From positions 62,001 through 126,000 of the forward strand of contig CBFFRP010000017.1 of NCBI GenBank assembly GCA_965644295.1: a stretch of 64,000 bases of DNA, read 5' to 3'. The position numbers and the translations under genes were made by a program. Shown here one piece after another: positions 22,806 to 32,866 of the stretch. The DNA is from Paraphysomonas bandaiensis. Lineage: Eukaryota > Chrysophyceae. Within the stretch, counting starts at the first letter, position 1. Each line of letters opens with the position of its first letter. A model generated the notes under the pieces. That model ran no database searches. It was not told the DNA's origin and saw only the letters and a program-made list of their open reading frames with translations.

Positions 22806-23327
22806 TTAATGTTGTTTGTGAGTTTCGCCCTGCTTGTGTGTCTTAAGACTCACTGGCGCGAGTTGTCCGGGGGTCTCCCCTTGGGATAAGGTTCCGCCAG
22901 GCTCTGAGGTACAGGGTTCTGTATTAAGGTTCTGAGTGTACCGAGCACTAGATGGTGTGGTGGAATGTGGCGGTGTCGCCGTGCACCGTCTGGGCGTCAG
23001 GCATAGGTGGAGTTGCCGGAGACGGCGTCGCCGCTGTCTAGGGCCTGATGGTTTCATACGGTCCGGTGCTATGGTCCTATATGCGTATGATTGGTGGGGT
23101 TCATAAGTGGGCGGTGTTCCAGTCTCTGTTCTTCTGTGGATTCCTAGTAATCTTAGCACCCTTGGGCGTTTCCATTTCTGTCTATATTTTAGACGCGGTC
23201 GCGGTAGTAGCCTTGGGGAACCTTTCTGTAGGGTAACGTATCGTCTACTTCGATCTTGGATCATTAGCTTTGCTGCAGCGAAAAGCGGTAGAATATATAC
23301 AATATACATGCCTAGTATTGCAAACAA
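22806..23327 (-). other. Second copy of the unclassified repeat ORF, rearranged
   Basis: This minus-strand frame of ~173 codons ends in a Pro/Gly/Thr-rich tail (GGTLSQGETPGQ) that parallels the tail of the frame at 20100 (PDTLPKGRPPD), and both abut the same NR-element hairpin. The upstream part, basic and Arg-rich (RPRLKYRQKWKRPR), does not match. Probably a decayed member of the same repeat; function unknown. Confidence 0.3.
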
Positions 23328-24101
23328 TCAGACATTAACTGCTATAGAAATCCCTTGGCCATGGAATCGTAGATAGTATATGTTACTATAGTCATTACTG
23401 ATAAAATAAGATGCAATTTCTTTTTATTTGAAGTTGCTTGTAGTTAGCCAGCTGGAGTTACGGAGAGGAGGAAGCTAAGGATGAGATGCAGGACTCTGCT
23501 AAAATCTATCTTGTTGGTGGAGCCATAAGGATAATATTAGAATAATATGATTCTTTTCGTGACTCGTGACACTGTCCGTCCTTTGAACACACTGTTTGGA
23601 CTCGATTAGGGTTGAATACCTTGGAGACTTCTTTCGACAAAGCGGACCAGTCTGGTCCCACTTCATTTTTTTGTATTGTGTTTCTTTGTATGGAACATGA
23701 GTGTAGAGCTTTGAAATTGTGGTCAAAATGACCAAAAATTTTTAGGACGAGCTACACTCCGACAAGTGGAGGGCTGGTCCACTTTGTCGAAAAACGTCTC
23801 CTTGGTATCAGGGATGCCATTACTAGTTGGTAGCAATCGTATGCATATATAAAAGTAAGTATCGTATTAACTACTTCTGTATCCACCCTAAGATTATACG
23901 GCTGCAAAAGTCACCATTTCACACGTCCTTGAAGTAATTAGAATTTCAAAAACAGAAATACAGTTTGTGCTTGTTCTTCATAAGCAAAGTCAGTACCTAG
24001 GCATATATCCCTACGCAATCATTACGCTTCGAAAAGAAAACTACACAACATGATAAAAAGCAACTTTATTTACTAATCTAAACGACGGAACTTAGTCGAT
24101 A
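23328..24101. other. Convergent intergenic tail with an inverted repeat
   Basis: It contains the imperfect ~30-bp inverted repeat 23623-23652 / 23773-23801 (GGAGAC.T.TTTCGACAAAG.GGACCAG), able to form a long-loop hairpin. No gene was found; the rest is AT-rich 3' flank of the PNUTS-like gene. Confidence 0.5.
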
Positions 24102-27100
24102 CTAATACTGACGTTGTTGTCGAAACCTTCCACTCCCTCGCCCGCTCCTTCCCCCTCTTTTCCCAACTCTTCCTCCTGCCCCGTAATGCACCTGTGACTG
24201 TAACCCGTACGGTTGATGGTGCTGGTAGCCATGTGACTGTGGCTGGTGCGCGACAGACCCATAATACGGGGTATGGGTTTGATGGGAAACTGGTCCCCCC
24301 TGAGGAGGATAGTATCCCGGCCCTGGTGGAGGGACGTCGTAGTCACGGGAGTACATAGGATCATAAGACTGCTGCTGGTAGTGATGGGGTAGTCTCTGCT
24401 CCGATTGCAGTCTATTATTATACCCTCTGTTGTTTTCAGGAGCAGGATGCGACGCGGGAGGCGCTGACATACCCTGTAAGTATTTTACCGTTGTCCCCGG
24501 TGCGATTTCCTCCACCAGGTCCAAGAACCCTGGATCAGATGTATTCTATATCTCCAGTAAGGACAAAATAGACAGGATACAAAGACATTATTTGCTAACC
24601 TCTATCAAATGAGCATATTTCTCGTCACTGAGTCTTTCAACGAGAACCCCCAACTCATCCTCTGTAAGTAACTTTACAGAGAAGGTCGTAAGACAAAGCA
24701 CCAGTGGCATGAACCGCAATTACCTTAACATACTCTGGAAGAGCGCTAAGGCCGGCGACAACATCATCATCATCTGTGTTGTCTTCGAACCCAGGGGGAA
24801 GCTCCACTTCCATAGGGGTACTGCGTACACATTGTCAGTAAAAAGAGGTAAACAGAGCCGTTAACATTGGCACCTCTCAGTAGAATCAGAAGGAGCAGGA
24901 GCAGAAACATGAGAAGGCCCAGAGGATAAAGGTGCTTCCTTGTCGTCCCAGGGTATCGCAAGCGGAGGTCTGTCCTCCGCCGCACGAAGGACAGTACACG
25001 GATCTGGGTCTTTCGGTATGGCATCTTCTGAGGAAAATACCGCCTCTGTTCGTTTGTTCAATCGTTGGGTCTGGATCTTGCACTCCCGGCTCTCAGCTCG
25101 CGTTTCGCTCTCTTTCCGCGAGAGCGAAGGGGGTGTCCACGGTATCGCAGGGGACATACGTGCTGCGGAGGAGAGGAGCTGCTCCATGCGCATTCTCTCT
25201 GCAACCTGTTGAGTGTATTTAACACTCTGCCTCTCAGCTGTACAGTCAAGTACATCACATCATAACAAGAGAAGCCGTTGCATATATTTTGTACCTTGAA
25301 TCTCTCGCTTTCGAAGCATAGAGTAGGACATCTTCTCCCCGCTTGCACTCTTACCGTCGCCACCTGTGGAAGCAACAGAGGAAGAGGTTGCTCCAACAAC
25401 TGCATAATACTTCTGCTCCTCGTCATCCTCATCTTCAATTGGTGGAACTGATACTTGTTCTTGCTGTTTAGTCTCTTCCTCAACACCAGCCAGTTCCATT
25501 GTCGGACCAGAAGGTAATACATTAACGGGAGCCTCATAAGGGGGTAGAGACTCAAATTCAAGTACATCAGAGAGCATTCCCCCAGCTGACTCGTCCGCCC
25601 ATCTGTACGGCGGTCACACATACGACGACAACAGGCACAGAGTACTTACTTTATCTTTCGCCGTTTGGCATTATGTGCAGTGTCATCCTCCACCGACCCC
25701 CCTTCGTTACTGCGATTACCGCATTTCACACACAACCACAGCCATAACTCACCTTTATCTTTACCACTACCACTGAAGCTGCTGAATGATATCTCCTTTC
25801 CATCCCCCTGATTCTGCCCGGGGCTTTTCGCCGCAGGCTGCTCCAAAACACCCCTCTCCACCTTCTCACCGGAATCCACCATAACTATGGTATTGGACCG
25901 AGGGGGAACCGTCATAAGAGGCCGCCCCTGCTCTTTCTCTCTGGCGGATGTACCTGATGGTCGAGAAGTTCCCTCAGATGCAAGAAATTTCGAGAGCATG
26001 TCGACGTTCTTGTTGGACACGGGCTGAGATGCAGAACCTCCTCCATATGCGGCGCTAGTCGCAGGAGAGGGAGCAGGAGGCGCGTCACGTGCACGCTTGC
26101 TCCGCTCATCCTGTTGCTGCTGTGATGTATTCAGCGCTCGTTTGGCACGCCATGCAGGGACTGTGGAAGCCTCAACAGACTCGGACGTAGACGACGGATA
26201 TTTCCCTTTCTTTTCACTACCGCCTTTCACTCCGGTGGTGGTGGTGGACCCTGCCCCCTTTCCCCCAGAAGAAGTGACTGATCCTGCCGAGAGAGGTTTC
26301 ATTGGCAGTCGGTTCTGCAACTTTGAGAGGAGATCCTTGTAGTGTTGTTGAATATTTTCCCGCAAGGCTTCAATCGTTCCTATTCGACCTTTGCCAGCTG
26401 CCAAGTGGTCAAATCCAACCACACTAGGGAACCTAGCACTTGACATTAATCTCGCAGAACGCTGAGCTACTTCCTCTATAAAAGTTGCAATCTGCCTGTC
26501 AGCCTTGCTCTCTATCTGACACCCAGGGGACACTAACCATTCGAGAGTATGTTCTAATAGCGTGAGATCAACTCCATCTTTTAAGTCACTGCTCGTGATC
26601 TGCAATCAAGGTACATACCATTACAATTCCCAATACAAATATAGTAATACTAACTTGTAGCCAGTTGACAACATGAGTAAGACCACCGCTCTGATTGAAG
26701 GCACTTATAGCAGCCGCGTTTCGTGTGCTTTTAAGTATTTCGACAACCAGAGCTCTGCGGGAAGGTGTCATGTCATACTTGTCCAGCATCCCTGCAAGCT
26801 CTTCAGCTGCAGCGGAACTTATTAGACCACCTGCCTCTGTCATTACAGTCCCTAGAGAGGCTTCAAATTCATCGTAGTCAACTAGCGGTAATATCGGAGC
26901 AACGGATTCGATATCAGTCGACACACACGATGCGGTGTCGGTATTCATCTCGAAAGGGCTCTTCTTGTGCTCACTGACATATGCACCACACACCTGAGAC
27001 AGGAACTCCATCTGGTTCTTGAACACCTAAGAGTATATATTAGTCCACAGCAGAGAGGGCATTTAGCAGTGCCTTAAAGTGGCTGCCCAGCACTTGCTTG

Positions 27101-27114
27101 TGCAAATCAGCCAT
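24102..27114 (-). CDS. PNUTS/LUMINIDEPENDENS-like protein: TFIIS-N-type domain plus PP1-docking motif
   Basis: Exons 27114-27049, 27026-26655, 26599-25650, 25602-25295, 25237-24874, 24820-24724, 24671-24600, 24545-24102; 890 aa, phases consistent. Residues ~60-190 form a helical TFIIS N-terminal/LW-like domain (TPSRRALVVEILKSTRNAAA, GGLTHVVNWLQ, LLEHTLEWLVSPGC). A disordered linker follows. The segment KRRKIKWADESAGGMLSDVLEFE combines a PP1-binding RVxF-type motif (KIKW) with the sequence PNUTS has around its TVTW site. The C-terminus is Gln/Tyr/Pro-rich and ends in an RGG-like tail (GKRGGRSGRGSGRFRQ). PNUTS targets PP1 to RNA polymerase II termination. Its zinc finger is not present. Intron 1 is 22 nt (or 72 nt from an earlier donor). 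The domain call is by pattern, hence moderate confidence in the name. Confidence 0.7.
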
Positions 27115-27801
27115 ACTGTTTTACTGATCAAAAACAACACTTGCTACACACAATCAGTATGAAATAGTACGCATTGTGAGCCCAATCTGGATGCGCGCTC
27201 GAGAGGTCAGGCAGGTGAGAAGTGTATGAGGATGCTGTTAAAATGCACATGCAAACCAACACACATATATACATACATATATACATACATACATACATAC
27301 ATACATACATACATACATACATACATACATACATACATACATACATACATACATACATACATACATGCATACATACATACATACATACATACATACATAC
27401 ATACTACATACATACATACATACATGCATACATACATACATACATACATACATACATACATACATACATACATACATACATACATACATACATACATACA
27501 TACATACATACATACATACATACATACATACATACATACATACATACATACATACATACATACATACATACATACATACATACATACATACATACATACA
27601 TACATACAGTACATACATACATACATACATACATACATACATACATACATACATACATACATACATACATACATACATACATACATACATACATACATAC
27701 ATACATACATACATACATACATACATACATACATACATACATACATACATACATACATACATACATACATACATACATACATACATACATACATACATAC
27801 A

Positions 27802-27835
<34 letters not shown>

Positions 27836-28208
27836 ATATATACATTGATATGATTGGACAAGGCAAATCTTCCTCTCTTTGCTTTTTGAACAAGAAGAGC
27901 GAGAAGTGAGAATGAAAGTCCGTGACAGGGTATGTCTATGTGATGTTAGGTCTAGAGATGTACGCATACCAGACGCAAGTGATGTTAATTGTTTATTATT
28001 CCTATCGTTGCAGTTGAGTTCAACGTATTTGAAGATTAAGCGGCACACACATATGCCCTTCTCTGACGGCAGTTTAGCGCAATCCTGCATAGTAACATCA
28101 GTCAGACGTGGGGTTCTCTCATGCTTGTTGTGATGTTTATTGAAGTGTGATTATGTAACATGTAATACAGTGCATATACATACGTGTGATTGCTTACGGC
28201 TCTCTGTC
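27115..28208. promoter_or_regulatory. Divergent space, PNUTS-like / P450, containing a CATA array
   Basis: 1094 bp between facing ATGs, half of it microsatellite. The unique part at 27835-28208 has no transposon; ACAGTGCATATACATACG at 28170 resembles words of the other divergent spaces. Confidence 0.45.
27266..27832. repeat. (CATA)n microsatellite, about 565 bp
   Basis: Near-perfect CATA repeats with rare breaks (GCATA near 27366 and 27425, ACTACATA near 27402, CAGTACATA near 27607). It is the second of three long arrays of the same tetranucleotide, each between head-to-head genes. Confidence 0.97.
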
Positions 28209-29874
28209 ATGTTGGATACGCTCAGTGGTGTTATCGTGCTTCTTGTGATAGTTGTGAATTACACTGTATATCAGCGTATATACAGATGTAACAATATTCC
28301 TGCCTACTTATCCGAAGGGTTCTACAAGTACGCGCTTGGTGTTTTAAAGAGTCAAGATACGGCAGTGGTATTGTGTAAAGACCACAATATTGTGTTTTCT
28401 AGAAGCCCTGAACTTGTCGAGCATGTTGCGTATGGTTTATACTCCATACCATCACAGATACTGCAGAGACATAGTAGGCTTAAAATTATTGGGAATGAGG
28501 AATGATGGTGTACTTTTCTGTGATGACGATGACAGGAGGAACGAGGAAAGATGGTCACTTATTCGCGTGCTGAACAGGGACACCGAAAAAATTGTAAATG
28601 TAGCCTGCGAAGAGATTATTATGCTTCTTTTTGTTGCGCTGTATGAGGATAGAAGCTGTGAGGTTGATCTTTTCTTTCTCACCCAAAAGGCGAGTAGTTC
28701 TTGTAGAACATCAAGCAGTATAATGTGGTGTGATAGGCTTTGTTGCGAGCCGGTCTAAATGCGATTTTTGGCATTGGATGTATCGGGATGTACATGGACG
28801 AATCGGAGTTGATTTCCACATTGAGCAGATATGTGATGGCTGTAGACTATATGCTAATTCGACGCATTTTATTGGGACGTCAATTAAACTGAGATTTATT
28901 TAATTGCCATCAAGAGGGCACATCATGATACTGTCAGATGTATCCTTGACATTGCTACTTCTTGTGATCCTTCCAATGAACTTAGCAAATCCATGCAAAA
29001 TAAGGAGGAGGATGAAATGTCTTACAAATGCCAGTTGTCGTTGCAAACTTCTCTCGAACTTTTTCTGCTTCTCTCTCATCATGGGTTACCGCATGCTTTA
29101 AGTGCTATACTACTTGAGCTCAACGCATGCCCCAAAGATCTATAAGCGTGCCTATCCGATCTCTCCAAGCATCGTGCCCATGCATTCCGGCTATCTGGAG
29201 CTAAATGGTGCGTGAGGGATAGTGGTAAGACGAGTCAAGTGTCGGGAACTCTTTTGCGGGAGTCGTCAATAAAGAATCCACCAGCAGTGGCTGTGGTTGA
29301 ACTCGACATCGATCCAGGAAATGGCGTCGTGACTGACTAAACGTACACCAGAGAGCGTATCTTTTGCAACAGCATCCAGCCCCCTCTACTCCACAGTGTT
29401 TCAGCCTTTTCCGGAGAAGAATAGCGATGTTAATACAATTTTTTACAGCTTTTCACTTTTTGGGTGAGATGAACACAGTATTCAGTGCACTTAGTGTTTG
29501 TATATTTATGCTGGGGTGACCACAGGTCGTGCGCGGGTGAATTACTTGCACTATCACTCTTTCGAGGCATACTGGCAACATTGATTCCTCGATATAACTT
29601 TCAATTCAAAGACATCGACAAATCACAGACAGAAAACAAAGCAAATATAGGTGGTAAGCATACTCTTACGTTCTACTTCTGTTCCCGTCATCATGCGGAA
29701 ACGAGTGTGCAGTGTTGTGGTGTCGGGAGCTCCCTCAACGTGCTAAACGATTTTATGTCGGAGCTTACTGGGGAATTGTACATGGTCCAGTTCTCTCTCG
29801 TTTTATTCTCGAATAGGAGACATTCCTCATGGTATCATGCTAGAGCGAGGATGGACACGGAATACACTCTGTAA
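28209..29874 (+). CDS. Divergent cytochrome P450, tentative gene model
   Basis: Tentative exons 28209-28429, 28467-28689, 28737-28841, 28915-29101, 29147-29325, 29405-29428, 29479-29874 (444 aa). An N-terminal membrane anchor (LSGVIVLLVIVVNYTVY) is followed by a P450-like body: NDGVLFCDDDDRRNEERW (B'-C region), an I-helix block SHHGLPHALTCLSDLSKHR, a K-helix block LLRESSIKNPP, and a heme loop CWGDHRSCAG whose R-x-C-x-G fits the family (first residue C where F/W is usual). The acid-alcohol pair of the I-helix (AGxE/DT) is missing, and ExxR reads ExxK. Intron 2 needs a GC donor (AAG|GCGAGT at 28690). Exons 6-7 are the weakest. Such a P450 may have lost oxygen activation or be decaying. The last frame overlaps the ATPase below. 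Confidence 0.62.
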
Positions 29875-30344
29875 TGACAGGGGAATATTTAAGGAGTTGC
29901 AATTGGAGATGCTTAAGTACCAGGATGAACGTGAGACTGCAGTTGTAGACACTGGAGGAATTTTTATATCGGACCGTGGAATGGACCCGCTTGCATACCT
30001 ACAGCTAACTTTAGTACACACTTTGAGTGAAAGTTCTTTGGAGGAACAAGAATTTAAGCTATTATAGGTAACGATTATGTACAGAGAATGATAGACAGGC
30101 ACTGGACTTGTTTCTTGACCCCTTCGAATGCATGCCCGCCTCAAATACGCAAGGTTCCAGCTCTTCGGTTGCTAGTCTGATCCGGTTCAACGATATTCTT
30201 TGCGATATCCTCACCTCTTTGGATATTCCCTTCTACAGGCTCTCATCAGATTTGAAAGTGGAAGAGGTCGTGTGGCTAGGAGAGCAGCTGGGGGACACTT
30301 TCGCGACTTTGGGTTTGGTGATTGACGTAAATGTTATCATTTGA
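29693..30344 (+). pseudogene. NadR/Ttd14-type AAA ATPase (AAA_28), Walker A disrupted
   Basis: Exons 29693-30026 and 30085-30344 (58-nt intron). In one frame: beta-strand and P-loop RVCSVVVSGAPSTC, a TAA at 29744-29746 exactly where the Walker A lysine should be, TILCRSLLG, then MLERGWTRN, Walker B-like GGIFISDRGMDPLAYL, LDPFECMP, and a C-terminal helix-rich part ending VIDVNVII. The GAPSTC-stop-T pattern equals GxxxxGKT with the G and K both lost. The rest of the domain is well kept, so either the gene died recently or the first exon is spliced in a way I cannot see (AC|GTGCTA to CCAG|TTC, 51 nt, would remove the stop but also the P-loop). An intron from GTAAGC at 29654 would even fuse it to the P450. 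Confidence 0.55.
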
Positions 30345-31179
30345 CTTAATACTCTTTGGCGCTTTGTAACATTCGTGTCGTGTATTTCTTTGTATGTAAA
30401 CTATTTCACCATAATTTTAAATGCAAGTTCGAATTTTTTTATTTTCTTTGCAGCATTTACGTGTTGTACGAACAATTTGATTGAGATATAGTATGCATAT
30501 ACATCGCACAGGGCACGTATTCATTAATTATCACTTAATTGACGCAGGTTGTAGCCAATTATAATTGCAATTATTACTTGCTGTTTCAATTTCAACTATT
30601 GCAATTAATTGCAATTACTTAATACTAAACAACATTAGCTGCCAATATATAGCTACCTCAACTGTCTTTTCATTCCAAAGGCGACGGTTCATGCGTAAAG
30701 AAGTGGCATTAATTCTTTTCAGTATAAAAAGGTGGTATTTTTATATCTATTAATTGGTATTAATTGACAATTGATTGAAGCGAGTCAATTATAATTGCAG
30801 CTATTACTTGTTGTCTCAATTTCAATAATTGACAATTAATTGATACGTAGCCCTGACATCGCACATAATTTGTATTAGTTTGCATACATCAATCAGTGAA
30901 ATATGTGTATATTTGAGCAATATTTATATGCAGAGGGATGGGTTGGTACGTTAATAAACGATTAATAAGAGTCAACCAGATATCATACTGGTCTTAACAT
31001 TACTACTTCGAATAACTCAGAGCTTCAGTCTATACAGTAACAGTATTAATCGTTGAGATATGTCGAGATGGACTGAGCAACTACAAATACGTTCTATGGA
31101 ATGCTTAAGTAATGACAGAATCCAATCGAATATTACGACCACAGTTATTATCACATCAATTCCTTCCGCTGTACATATT
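30345..31179. other. Convergent intergenic space hosting a hAT MITE
   Basis: AT-rich space between the ATPase and the Tudor-like gene. Apart from the 347-bp MITE at 30509, no gene or other repeat is recognisable. Confidence 0.5.
30509..30855. mobile_element. hAT-type MITE, 347 bp, with perfect 8-bp target-site duplication
   Basis: Terminal inverted repeats begin CAGGGC...ACGT and end ACGTAGCCCTG. The flanking octamers are identical: ACATCGCA at 30501-30508 and at 30856-30863. CAGGGN ends with 8-bp duplications are diagnostic of hAT elements. The interior is AT-rich, full of TTGCAATTA-type words, and includes GACGCAGGTTGTAGCCAA, shared with the truncated copy at 63627. It has no coding capacity, so it must be mobilised in trans. 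Confidence 0.9.
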
Positions 31180-32018
31180 CTACGTCACTTGCATATTAAT
31201 CCTATTACGTTTTTTTGTTGATGTACTAGTCGCTACCGCTCTTGTAATTGAACCAGGTGGAGCAACACGTAAACTTGCCATTTCAGTTTCATGTATTGAC
31301 TCATCGTAGCGTTTATTCCAATTAATAAAGTGAATTCGCATTGCAATATCACCTGCTTTGCCCTGGCTACGCAGAGACAGCACCTTTGCCAAATACCACG
31401 CTCCAAACCGTGGTCTAAATATATCGATCGTATCTCCTTCACGAATGCTATCTTTCCACCGTTCCATGCTCTTCTCTGCTCGTGACAGGTCATCATGCAG
31501 TTCAGTATATATTCCTAATTCTCCATTGACATCAGTTATGAGAGGCGATAAGAGCTTGCTATACTCTGCAGGAGAATAAAGAATGCGAGCAATGGCTGAT
31601 ACGTCCTCGGCACATACGGCATTATGAAACGACTCAATCAACTTTCCTAAATCCGAATCTCTAGCACCCGGTACCTTTTCTGATTTTCGATTCCGTTTTC
31701 TTGAAGACTTACGAGAATCGGTTTTCTCTATTATGCTCCTAATGCTGCATATGGATGATGATGGCACGAGAGCCTTATCAACCAAAAAACTCGATAGTTC
31801 ACTCCTAGACATTTCTTCAACATCGCCATCTTCATACAGTACCTGGAACACACTTACTCATAACCCGCGACCATTCTGCCTACCTTGAAATAAGGGGTGC
31901 GATAAGAGGCCACAATACCATAGAAGTTTCCGTGTCCATGAAATCTCTTCGTGATAAAGTTACCGAGAACATCCTCATCACAATCATTGAAGTCAGTGCT
32001 CAGCAGGGACCCTGTCAT
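31180..32018 (-). CDS. Tudor/chromo-barrel-like reader protein, 265 aa
   Basis: Exons 32018-31884 and 31842-31180 (41-nt intron). The N-terminal part FITKRFHGHGNFYGIVASY..YFKVLYEDGDVEEMSRSEL is the repeated-strand Tudor-like module seen in plant and protist chromatin proteins. A basic nuclear-localisation-like stretch SRKSSRKRNRKSEK follows, then a helical middle. Near the C-terminus a second module (GDTIDIFRPRFGAWYLAKVL...MRIHFINWNKRYDESI) matches the Tudor-knot/chromo-barrel pattern (WY.AKV...I.Y..W..R.DE). Such pairs bind methyl-lysine or methyl-arginine. It pairs head-to-head with the LRR receptor gene across a TATG array. Domain class likely; exact family unknown. Confidence 0.75.
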
Positions 32019-32866
32019 AGTTCCGGAGTCACGGTGTCATATAGAGAAAGGCTTTCTTCGTCAAGTTGGAATTGATTAGAAGATAGCTACATAGCAAAGT
32101 TGATGAGGTTGCTCCGGATTTTTAAATTTGCGACAAGAAATTTGACGTTTTTTAGACCATCTCTGAAAATCTCCGATTATATGGACGGAACTGTAGATTT
32201 TATTGCCTCGATGTCTAGATATACTGTATACGGTATACAGAGTATGTATGCAGAGTACAGCAGAATATAGCAGTGTACGCAGCTAAAGACATGTATACAG
32301 CACACACGAGTGCATGTATGTATGTATGTATGTATGTATGTATGTATGTATGTATGTATGTATGTATGTATGTATGTATGTATGTATGTATGTATGTATG
32401 TATGTATGTATGTATGTATGTATGTATGTATGTATGTATGTATGTATGTATGTATGTATGTATGTATGTATGTATGTATGTATGTATGTATGTATGTATG
32501 TATGTATGTATGTATGTATGTATGTATGTATGTATGTATGTATGTATGTATGTATGTATGTATGTATGTATGTATGTATGTATGTATGTATGTATGTATG
32601 TATGTATGTATGTATGTATGTATGTATGTATGTATGTATGTATGTATGTATGTATGTATGTATGTATGTATGTATGTATGTATGTATGTATGATGCCATT
32701 CCGCATTGTCGTCCAGATAGTTGCAGTCCTCATCATCATATAGTCTACTCGCTGTTCCTGAGGTACAGTCGTCACTGCTTCTGCCTGTAGTAATTTATCA
32801 GCACAGTGGTGCGGGTTTATCCAGTCACAGTAATGTAGTCTGCAGTGTGTGTATATTCGTATAGTA
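32019..32866. promoter_or_regulatory. Divergent space, Tudor-like / LRR receptor, containing a TATG array
   Basis: 848 bp between facing ATGs. ATATACTGTATACGGTATACAG at 32220 and the TACAGCAG and GTACAGT words flank the array and recur in the other divergent spaces. No transposon sequence is present. Confidence 0.5.
32309..32692. repeat. (TATG)n microsatellite, about 384 bp
   Basis: Uninterrupted TATG repeats (the CATA family on the opposite strand). It is the purest of the three arrays and so the youngest or the most recently expanded. Confidence 0.97.

Noticed and set aside
29479-29535. A GT...TG intron joining LFG to GDHRSCAG, which would give a perfect P450 heme signature
   Set aside because: It needs a non-AG acceptor; a canonical GT-AG path (29429-29478) yields CWGDHRSCAG with only the first residue off.
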